This document shows positions 1 to 5,784 of a stretch of 15,492 nt of DNA, one piece after another. The stretch covers positions 1 through 15,492 of the forward strand of contig PMOV01000218.1 of NCBI GenBank assembly GCA_003161195.1, in the 5' to 3' direction. The stretch's first letter is position 1. Every line of letters begins with the position of its first letter. A model generated the notes under the pieces. That model was not told the origin of the DNA. It worked only from the letters and a program-made list of their open reading frames with translations, and did not search any database. Origin of the DNA: Acidobacteriota bacterium (GTDB taxonomy: Bacteria > Acidobacteriota > Terriglobia > Acidiferrales > UBA7541). The translations under genes were made by a program, and so were the position numbers.

Positions 1-281
1 TCATTCTAAAGGGGCAAATTTGCAGGACATCAGTTTGGTTGTGCGGGGTGTTTTGGGGCGGGTGGGACGGCGGTGCGAGGCGGGAGCTTGCCAACATACT
101 GCACGATAGCGCGGGACTAAGATATTGTCAAGATATTTTATTACTGGGTATATCGTTCGAATGGGATGAGACGGAGGGATGAGACGCTTGAAGCTGTGTG
201 ACGGAAGCGTCGCATCGCTCGGCACGGTTCGAAGTACAGACGGCGCACACAGGCAAGAATGCCTATGCCACTGAACAGCGG
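1..281. other. Non-coding left edge with short repeats
   Basis: No convincing gene is seen here; the long minus-strand open frame across it is Arg/Pro-rich and runs antisense-shifted through mtgA. The stretch has an AT-rich patch (about 119-160) with an 8-base direct repeat AAGATATT at 119-126 and 130-137. The 11-mer GGGATGAGACG occurs twice at 13-base spacing (163-173, 176-186). A 7-bp inverted repeat GACGCTT/AAGCGTC (183-189, 205-211) follows, then the palindrome listed separately at 247-270. It lies downstream of mtgA, so some of this may be its 3' untranslated region. Confidence 0.5.
247..270. repeat. REP-like palindrome downstream of mtgA
   Basis: CACAGGCA-AGAA-TGCCTATG forms a near-perfect 8-bp stem (one mismatch) with a 4-base loop, beginning about 12 bases after the mtgA stop on the minus strand. 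There is no adjacent T tract, so it is not a classical terminator. Similar 'AGGCAAGAATGCCT' palindromes seem to recur between genes in acidobacterial genomes. That is recollection, not a search result, so a repetitive extragenic palindrome is an inference. Confidence 0.4.
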
Positions 282-989
282 TTACCAGCCCATTTGGCGC
301 ATGCGCTCCTGGATGATGGCACTGTAGTGTTGCATGTGGTCGGGGCGGCGCTTCAGGGGTAACGGTAGGATGGCGGCTAGTTGGGCGGCTTGTTGGCGGT
401 CGATGTTGCGGGCGGAGGTTCGGAAGTAGTAATGGCAGGCTGCTTCGGCGCCGTATACGCCGGGGCCCCATTCGACTACGTTTAGGTACAGCTCGAGAAT
501 GCGCTGCTTGCCCAGGGCCCGTTCGGCTACCGGGACCAGGGTGAACTCGGCGCCTTTGCGGAGGATGGAGCGGCCGGTGCCGAAGAAGAGATTTTTTACG
601 AGTTGCTGCGTGATGGTGGAACCGCCGCGGATGCGTGCGCCTTCCACGTCGCCTTCGGCAGCGAGTTCCATGGCGTGCCAATCGAATCCGTGATGCTGGT
701 AGAAGCGGGCGTCTTCGGCGGCGATGACGGCGTGTTGGAAATTTAGGGCGATTTGGTTTAGCGGGACGAATTCGTAGCGTTCGTGATAGGGCGTGCGGTG
801 AATCCAAGATTGCAGGCGGCGCTGCGCGTGGACGGCGGTGGTGGGAGGGTCGATCCAGCGGGCGGCTACGAGGGTCAGCGCGGCGAGTGACCAGAGAAGC
901 GTCACCGCGATTAGCAGGCATAGCGCAAAGAATCGGAGAGAAACTTTCCGTTGCGGGGGCGTCGGGGCTGGTTCCGGAGTTTCAGGCAC
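282..989 (-). CDS. mtgA: Monofunctional peptidoglycan glycosyltransferase (GT51)
   Basis: This enzyme polymerises lipid II into glycan strands at the outer face of the inner membrane, without a transpeptidase domain. The 235-residue protein has a short Pro-rich cytoplasmic N-terminus, one membrane anchor (about residues 18-43) and then the glycosyltransferase-51 domain. Visible family motifs are the catalytic-Glu motif AVIAAEDARFYQHHGFD (Glu92), RGGSTITQQLVKNLF (121-135) and ELYLNVVEWGPGVYGAEAA. Length matches MtgA (about 230-240) and excludes a bifunctional class A PBP. The start is GTG at 989; no in-frame ATG lies before the membrane segment and the ribosome site is weak. The next gene on the same strand begins 181 bases upstream, so mtgA probably has its own promoter. 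Confidence 0.93.
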   Translation of the reverse strand: MPETPEPAPTPPQRKVSLRFFALCLLIAVTLLWSLAALTLVAARWIDPPTTAVHAQRRLQSWIHRTPYHERYEFVPLNQIALNFQHAVIAAEDARFYQHHGFDWHAMELAAEGDVEGARIRGGSTITQQLVKNLFFGTGRSILRKGAEFTLVPVAERALGKQRILELYLNVVEWGPGVYGAEAACHYYFRTSARNIDRQQAAQLAAILPLPLKRRPDHMQHYSAIIQERMRQMGW

Positions 990-1170
990 GCTTCAGAATA
1001 AGCGCTTTGGAATAGATTGATATAGCCGCTGATTTGCCGGGTCGAGGGAGCTGGCCTTCCGTCCAAAACGTATGGTCGAGGATTACAACCGTGGTCGGAG
1101 GGGCGCCCAGAAGAAGGTGGTGATTCAGAGTTGAACTGGGTCGGGAGCCTAGCCGGGGGACAGGGAAAGT

Positions 1171-1776
1171 TCAGATGCGGAAGCCCCCGAAAACCAGGCC
1201 AAGCAGCATGAAGATTAGCCAAACGCCGAGTGCGCAACACATTCCGGCGCCAAAGGCCAATCGCAGTTTCCCCATGCCCTGTGCCTCGTGCGGCATGTTC
1301 TGGAAGGCGACAATACTGCTTAGCCCGAGCATTGCCAAAGAGGTGCCAAAGAGCCAAAGGAGCAACGTTCCGAGTGTGGCAAGGTGTGGATGGAGACCAT
1401 TCGTCAAATTGGCAAACGGTGGCAGAAGCCCACTGAACACTGCTATGAAAAAGGCGAGGTGGCGACCCGACGACGACAACATGGAGGCGAATGGGAGGAG
1501 GGCGATGAAAGCCGTTGCCGCGCCCAGACCAAGCGCAAATGCCCGTGAATTCCTGCCCCTATGGAACAAAAGATAGAGCAGTGCCAGGCTGAGCGACCCC
1601 CAGCGACCAAAAAAGATTAGGGCTACCAGCACATTCCGATCAGCCGCAGCCTCGGCTACAAATCCTACGCCCAAGGCGATCGCGCAAAGCAAGGCAAAGC
1701 AGCGAGCCGCCCATAACCACCGAGAACTAATCACATGGATCGGCTGGCTCTCGGCGGGGAGTACGCTGTCGAACAT
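1171..1776 (-). CDS. Multi-pass membrane protein of unknown function
   Basis: I do not recognise a family for this 201-residue protein. It is very hydrophobic, with about six predicted membrane helices (roughly residues 22-42, 50-70, 80-101, 107-122, 134-156 and 173-198). Loops are short, and one basic loop (HRGRNSR, 72-78) follows helix 2. There are no catalytic motifs or conserved charged pairs inside the helices. The ATG at 1776 is well supported by the strong Shine-Dalgarno GGGAGGAG five to seven bases upstream. It lies 45 bases beyond the stop of the secreted protein encoded upstream on the same strand (1822-2259), so the two could be cotranscribed. Inner-membrane location is inferred from hydrophobicity only. 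Confidence 0.75.
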   Translation of the reverse strand: MFDSVLPAESQPIHVISSRWLWAARCFALLCAIALGVGFVAEAAADRNVLVALIFFGRWGSLSLALLYLLFHRGRNSRAFALGLGAATAFIALLPFASMLSSSGRHLAFFIAVFSGLLPPFANLTNGLHPHLATLGTLLLWLFGTSLAMLGLSSIVAFQNMPHEAQGMGKLRLAFGAGMCCALGVWLIFMLLGLVFGGFRI

Positions 1777-1821
1777 AGGCTCCTCCCATTTCAGCGCGTT
1801 TACCAGGACTCCCGGAACGGG

Positions 1822-2259
1822 TTACTCCCCCTCAAAGGTCAAATGCACTTCTTTCATTTCCTTGATTTCGGTGATGACGATGGCGTGCGTGCCGTTGCGC
1901 TCAAACACGACCCCGCTGGCACGCACATATTTACCCACGAAGGGCAGCAGCTTTCGCCGCTGATCGTAATCGGGCATTTTGTCAGAGATAGGCAGATACA
2001 GGTCGCCATCTTTGGTGAGGATTGCGATCGGCGAACCGGCATTTACGCAGGCCAGCGCGCACCTCATGCTCAAGTGAGTGGCGTTTCCATCGAGGTTCTG
2101 CATGGGGCATGCGATATCTCGCACCAAGCCTTCAATCGTGGCTTTCGACCTATTTGCCCGGGAACCTTCCATCGACGTTTTCTGTGGAGGCTGGGGCGCC
2201 GCGGTCAACGACGCAACACCGCAGACCGCCAGCAAGCAGAAACGCAAAATTCGCTTCAT
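1822..2259 (-). CDS. Small secreted Cys-containing protein, unknown function
   Basis: This 145-residue protein has a clear signal peptide (MKRILRFCLLAVCGVASLTA, cleavage near residue 20-21) and so is probably periplasmic. The mature part has three cysteines: Cys51 in DIACPMQ and Cys67/Cys71 in MRCALACVNAG. It then has a beta-rich segment (SPIAILTKDGDLYLPISDK ... GKYVRASGVVFERNG ... AIVITEI) reminiscent of a small OB-like barrel. The layout 'D-x2-C ... H-x3-(R)CAxxCVxxG ... K/DGxLYxL ... GxxVxVxG' resembles small exported proteins I associate with Acidobacteriota. No biochemical role is known to me. The start is fixed by a perfect AGGAGG four bases before ATG 2259. The gap to the membrane-protein gene downstream is 45 bases. 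Confidence 0.8.
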   Translation of the reverse strand: MKRILRFCLLAVCGVASLTAAPQPPQKTSMEGSRANRSKATIEGLVRDIACPMQNLDGNATHLSMRCALACVNAGSPIAILTKDGDLYLPISDKMPDYDQRRKLLPFVGKYVRASGVVFERNGTHAIVITEIKEMKEVHLTFEGE

Positions 2260-2299
2260 CCATCCTCCTGTTCATCAGGGCTCGACTAGGGCGGCATGA

Positions 2300-2704
2300 T
2301 TATGCTTCATCTTCGGCAATCTTTGCGGACGCGGGCTCGTTTGGGTAGTTGAAGAAGAGCTGGTTGCCGTCGGGATCGTCGACCACCAGGAGGCGATAGC
2401 CCCACGAGCCTTCCTTGACTGCGACGTCCTTGGCTTCGAGTTCCGCGCGCAGGGCGTCCAACGCGGCGACTTGCGCCTCCGACTCGACGTTGAGGGAAAT
2501 GAATATCAGCCCCTTGCCAATTTTCTCCGGCCAGTTGCCGGCGAGGATGAGTGCGCAGCCCTGGCGGTCGACCTGTGCGACGTGGACTTTGCCGTCCTGG
2601 TCGTAACGCCAGGGGCTGGTGAAGCCGAGGCGGTTGACGTAGAAGCGGAGCGAGGCTTCGACATCGGTTACGTGCAGGACGGGGCGTGCGAACCAATCGG
2701 TCAT
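2300..2704 (-). CDS. VOC-family (glyoxalase/bleomycin-resistance fold) protein
   Basis: A 134-residue single-domain member of the vicinal oxygen chelate superfamily. The N-terminus FARPVLHVTDVEASLRFYVNRLGF is the typical first beta-alpha unit, with a candidate metal ligand His11. The C-terminal unit has VVDDPDGNQLFFNYP, the usual 'DPDGN' turn. The position where metal-binding members carry Glu ('NxxEF') reads NQLFF here, so classical metal binding may be lost or changed. Family roles range from glyoxalase to dioxygenase to drug binding, and the substrate cannot be told. The frame stays open to 3052, but that extension is low-complexity and un-protein-like. ATG 2704 is chosen because the domain starts there, a GAGG lies about 12 bases upstream, and a promoter candidate sits just before it. 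Confidence 0.88.
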   Translation of the reverse strand: MTDWFARPVLHVTDVEASLRFYVNRLGFTSPWRYDQDGKVHVAQVDRQGCALILAGNWPEKIGKGLIFISLNVESEAQVAALDALRAELEAKDVAVKEGSWGYRLLVVDDPDGNQLFFNYPNEPASAKIAEDEA

Positions 2705-2724
2705 AGGCTGCGTATCCTCAAATA

Positions 2725-2754
2725 AAGATAGCTTCTTCGCGGACAGTTTCACAA
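2725..2754 (-). promoter_or_regulatory. Candidate sigma70 promoter for the VOC gene
   Basis: Read on the minus strand, TTGTGA (2754-2749) and TATCTT (2730-2725) are separated by 18 bases. Each matches its consensus hexamer at four of six positions. The implied transcript start is near 2718, giving a leader of about 14 bases that still includes the GAGG before ATG 2704. This supports the short VOC start rather than the longer open frame. It is a pattern match only. Confidence 0.3.
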
Positions 2755-2990
2755 CCGAGGTATCACCGTTCCGACTTAAGCAGCGTTTTTTGAACGGCGA
2801 TCGGAGGCGTTGCCAATTTTGACGGTGCAGGTCGCGGAAAAGACGCAACCACAAAAGCAGCAATTTTTCGGTTCTGCCATTTGCGGCCGGCGCCGCGCCG
2901 CTCACCCTCTGTAAAAAAAAAACCGCAAAGGGCAAGGCACCCTGGCAGGTTTCCTGGCAGCTTAAGGGTGCGCCACGCGCGACGTGAGAA

Positions 2991-3034
2991 GACGCCCGGA
3001 AGGGCGTCGCTAGAGAGGCTTTCCCGAAAAGCCT
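2991..3034. repeat. Twin hairpins (two adjacent perfect 7-bp inverted repeats)
   Basis: GACGCCC-GGAA-GGGCGTC (2991-3008) closes with a GNRA-type tetraloop. Seven bases on, AGGCTTT-CCCGA-AAAGCCT (3016-3034) follows. No T tract lies beside either stem in either direction, so they look more like a REP/BIME-type element or structured RNA than a terminator. Confidence 0.45.
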
Positions 3035-3090
3035 GTCAGAGTCGTGTGTCATAGCTTGTCACAGTGTGAGCTGTCACAGTCTGTCACAGT
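3033..3090. repeat. Cluster of CTGTCACAGT repeats (possible operator array)
   Basis: The 10-mer CTGTCACAGT occurs twice in direct tandem (3071-3080, 3081-3090). One-mismatch copies lie at 3056-3065 (TTGTCACAGT) and 3033-3042 (CTGTCAGAGT). The unit contains the small palindrome CTGT-C-ACAG. The middle also reads TGTGA-N4-TCACA (3065-3078), similar to CRP/FNR half-sites but with a 4-base rather than 6-base spacer. The array sits between divergent genes, about 420 bases before the receptor start and 330-390 before the VOC start. Regulator binding is an inference. Confidence 0.4.
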
Positions 3091-3513
3091 AGTGGCTCGC
3101 AGAATTTGGTGCAATACGCGAGGCCATACCCGACGATGCCCGGCAGCGGAGCCACCGGCCCCACGCAATCGATTGTAGTCTGGTCGTGTCCACGTTTTGG
3201 CAGCCGACGGACGGTCTCGGGACACCCCGCGTTGCCTAATAGGTCATCGGCCAGCGACTCTCTCGCCGCAATGACGTTGGCCTGGTGTGTAATCGTTTTG
3301 GAACTTCCTGGATTTTTTTCGGTTCCTTCCTCTCGGTCGAGAGCGCTGTGGTTGCAGTTCATGGCGCTCGAGGACTCAGCATCCCCCTCCCAAGAATCGC
3401 CGAACGTCTGGCGACACCAGCACTTCGCCGTGCGGGCCGCGTTCGCCCCGTTTTTCGCGGGGGCGGCTTGGCAGCGAGGTTAGCGTTTTGCTTAGGCCGA
3501 AGCGCGAAAGCCA

Positions 3514-5592
3514 ATGCATACGATAAACAACGATAGCCAACTGCGGAACAGCCTTTGCGGCAGACGGCAATCACAGTTCCGGCGGGCCATTGCTGCACAC
3601 GTGGCAGTCGCTCTGGCGTTTCTTTCCTGCTGCGCAGGGCAAGTCCCGGCGCAGTCGCCGCCCACGGACCTCACGCAGTTGAGTGTGGAGGATCTGATGA
3701 ATGTGACGGTGACTTCCGCGGCGAAGAAGGAGCAGAAACTTTCCCGGGTGGCCGCCGCGGTGTTCGTCATCACGCGGGAAGACGTCCGGGATTCCGGCGC
3801 GCTGAACATTCCGGATTTGTTGCGTATGGTGCCGGGCCTGAATGTGGCGCAAATCAACGCCAATACCTGGGCGATTAGCGCGCGGGGTTTTAACGGCGAA
3901 TTCAGTAACAAACTGCTGGTCCTGCTGGACGGCCGCAGTGTGTATTTGCCGACCACCTCCGGAGTGTTTTGGGACGTGTTGGATGTTCCGCTGGCGGATA
4001 TCGAAAGAATCGAAGTGATCCGCGGTCCGGGAGGCGCCAGTTGGGGAGCCAACGCCGTCAATGGAGTTATAAATATCATCACGCGCGGGGCCAGCGACAC
4101 GCCGGGAGGAACGGTCAGGGTCGGCGGGGGAAATTTGGCGCAGGGTTTCGGCACCGCAGAGTATGGCGGCAAATTGGGCTCCGGAACCGACTACCGGGTG
4201 TTCGGAAAGTATCTCAACGACGAGCACCAGCCGAGCCCCAGCGGACTGAACGACGGTGACGGCTGGCATGCGCTCCGCGCCGGCCTGCGCACGGACACGC
4301 AATTATCGAATTCGGACGAGTTGAGCTTTACGGGGGACCTGTACACCTCGCGGATCGGGTTAATCCGCAACAGTTATCCCGCTTCCGCCTCGCTGGCGCC
4401 GGTGGCCACGTTCGGCGAGGCGAATGGTGCCGGAGGATATTTGCAAGGAGATTGGAATCACCGGATCTCCGAACAGTCCGACACGTCGCTGCAAATCTCC
4501 TTCGACCGTTATCGCCTGGATGACGATCTACGCGAGGCACGCAACAGCTTGAACGCGGACTTTAGTTACCATTTTGCCTGGGGCGGGGGCCAGGACGTGG
4601 TTTGCGGGGCTAGCTATCGATATTCGTCTTCGACGACCGACGGCGATTTGAAGGTGTCTTTGTTTCCCGCGAATCTCAACACGCAACTGTCTAGCGGATT
4701 TGTGCAGGACGAACTTACCCTGGCGCCCGAGCGTCTTTGGCTGACGCTGGGGGGAAAAATCGAGCACAACTATTACACGGGCTTCGGATTCATGCCCACG
4801 GCCAGGGCGGCGTGGAGTTTTCGCCAGGGCCAGATGCTCTGGGCCGCGGTGTCGCGTGCGCTGAGAACGCCAGCCAGCACGGATACGAGTCCGGAGATAA
4901 CTCTGAGCAGCGTTAGTGCACCGGGCGGGCCTCCTGTACTGTTGCAACTGGTCCCCAGCCCCGCGTTCCAGAACGAGACGGAAATCGCTTACGAACTGGG
5001 CTACCGAAGCCAATTCTCGCATCGCGTGTCGCTGGATATTTCCGCTTACTTCAACGTCTACCATCAGTTGGCAACCGAAGAACCCGGCGTACCGTTCTTC
5101 GCGCCCACGCCGCTACCGCCGCATGAAGTTTTGCCGCTATACATGGAAAATCTGATGCATGGAGAAACCCATGGCGTGGAATTCTCAGGCAAATGGCAGA
5201 TCACGGCGAAATGGACGCTGACACCAGCGTACTCTTTTGAGCAGCTGCACCTGCAACTCAGTCCCGCGAGCCATGACACGCAAACTCTGCCATTCGATGA
5301 AGGGGGCACCCCACGCCATTGGGCGCGCCTGGATTCGCAGTTGGTCCTGCCACACCGTCTGCAATGGAGCGTCAGCGCCAATTATGTCGGACGTCTCCCC
5401 AGCCTCAACGTGCCGTCTTACACTAGAGTGGACACGCAGCTTCTCTGGCAGGTGCGCGAACACTTGTCCGCAAAACTGGTTGGCCAGAATTTGCTTCGCG
5501 ACCGGCACCTGGAGTTCACCAGCCAGGCCCAGAGCGCCTTTTCGAGCCTGGTTAAACGCAGCGCGTACGTCGAATGGACGTGGAGCTTTTAA
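3514..5592 (+). CDS. TonB-dependent outer-membrane receptor
   Basis: An outer-membrane gated barrel for energy-coupled uptake of a siderophore, cobalamin or another large nutrient; the substrate is not readable. The 692-residue protein has a long basic N-region and a hydrophobic export segment (about 25-40), with likely cleavage after AQ near 47. It has a short TonB-box-like stretch (LTQLSVEDLMNVTVTSA), then the plug domain (about 73-190) with VFVITREDVRDSGA, LLRMVPGLNV, RGFNG, LVLLDGRSVY and IERIEVIRGPGGASWGANAV. The rest is a beta-barrel ending in ...VEWTWSF, the C-terminal Phe typical of BAM substrates. No in-frame ATG lies between 3514 and the mature region, so ATG 3514 is used although its ribosome site is weak. 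No transporter or TonB gene is adjacent. The length is at the short end for the family, as in FepA/BtuB-like receptors rather than SusC. Confidence 0.93.
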   Translation: MHTINNDSQLRNSLCGRRQSQFRRAIAAHVAVALAFLSCCAGQVPAQSPPTDLTQLSVEDLMNVTVTSAAKKEQKLSRVAAAVFVITREDVRDSGALNIPDLLRMVPGLNVAQINANTWAISARGFNGEFSNKLLVLLDGRSVYLPTTSGVFWDVLDVPLADIERIEVIRGPGGASWGANAVNGVINIITRGASDTPGGTVRVGGGNLAQGFGTAEYGGKLGSGTDYRVFGKYLNDEHQPSPSGLNDGDGWHALRAGLRTDTQLSNSDELSFTGDLYTSRIGLIRNSYPASASLAPVATFGEANGAGGYLQGDWNHRISEQSDTSLQISFDRYRLDDDLREARNSLNADFSYHFAWGGGQDVVCGASYRYSSSTTDGDLKVSLFPANLNTQLSSGFVQDELTLAPERLWLTLGGKIEHNYYTGFGFMPTARAAWSFRQGQMLWAAVSRALRTPASTDTSPEITLSSVSAPGGPPVLLQLVPSPAFQNETEIAYELGYRSQFSHRVSLDISAYFNVYHQLATEEPGVPFFAPTPLPPHEVLPLYMENLMHGETHGVEFSGKWQITAKWTLTPAYSFEQLHLQLSPASHDTQTLPFDEGGTPRHWARLDSQLVLPHRLQWSVSANYVGRLPSLNVPSYTRVDTQLLWQVREHLSAKLVGQNLLRDRHLEFTSQAQSAFSSLVKRSAYVEWTWSF

Positions 5593-5625
5593 CCGCAACG
5601 GGTCGGGCACTCGACGGACCGAGCC

Positions 5626-5647
5626 GGGGCGCAGGGTACTGCGCCCC
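5626..5647. repeat. REP-like perfect palindrome after the TonB receptor
   Basis: GGGGCGCAG-GGTA-CTGCGCCCC forms a perfect 9-bp GC-rich stem with a 4-base loop, 34 bases past the receptor stop. It is followed by TACAAGCG, so there is no T tract and intrinsic termination would be inefficient. The sequence resembles a 'GGGGCGCAG...CTGCGCCCCTAC' palindrome that I recall as dispersed between genes in several bacteria, so an extragenic repeat that also stabilises the receptor mRNA 3' end is plausible. Confidence 0.5.
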
Positions 5648-5683
5648 TACAAGCGCCAGGTGGCACGGGTAAGTGGCGGCGGT

Positions 5684-5712
5684 TTGCTACGGTTTTGAAC
5701 GACACGTATAAT
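5684..5712 (+). promoter_or_regulatory. Sigma70-type promoter for uvrA
   Basis: TTGCTA (5684-5689, four of six matches to the -35 consensus) and a perfect TATAAT (5707-5712) are separated by exactly 17 bases. The implied transcript start is near 5719, giving a leader of about 65 bases before ATG 5785. That leader contains the small hairpin GCGCT-TTTT-AGCGC (5729-5742). I see no clear LexA-type palindrome overlapping the promoter, so SOS control is not supported by sequence. Confidence 0.6.
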
Positions 5713-5784
5713 GGGAAGTTTAGGCGGGGCGCTTTTTAGCGCGCTGTCTGGGCTTGCCTCTTGGCGACACACAAAATCACGGCG

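Larger units (their letters stand above)
2705..3513. other. Large gene-free region between VOC gene and TonB receptor
   Basis: About 810 bases between divergent genes without a convincing normal-sized gene. Contents: the VOC promoter candidate, a possible 34-codon Cys-rich ORF (2776-2880, minus), a run of ten A at 2913-2922, twin perfect hairpins (2991-3034), a cluster of CTGTCACAGT-type repeats (3033-3090), the palindrome CTCTCGGTCGAGAG near 3330-3346, and a GC hairpin with a T-rich loop at 3444-3465 just before the receptor. I looked for a cobalamin, TPP or c-di-GMP riboswitch ahead of the receptor and saw no recognisable core motif. The open frames in 3084-3598 have no domain-like sequence. 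Confidence 0.5.

Noticed and set aside
1..921. Long open frame (306 codons) on the minus strand across the left edge
   Set aside because: It is Arg/Pro/His-rich low-complexity sequence overlapping mtgA in another frame; mtgA has complete GT51 motifs, so this is a GC-driven shadow.
2705..3052. N-terminal 116-residue extension of the VOC frame
   Set aside because: The sequence is not protein-like, spans hairpins and a ten-A run, and a good start, ribosome site and promoter candidate lie at 2704-2754.
3106..3513. Riboswitch upstream of the TonB receptor
   Set aside because: Cobalamin control is common for such receptors, but I could not find the conserved core boxes of the B12, TPP or c-di-GMP classes.
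3084..3598. Several small open frames before the TonB receptor on both strands
   Set aside because: No ribosome sites, no domain-like patterns, mutually overlapping, and biased composition.
3545..3640. Lipoprotein signal in the TonB receptor (LSCC)
   Set aside because: The residues before the Cys do not fit a lipobox well and the barrel protein does not need lipidation; the AQ cleavage site is better.
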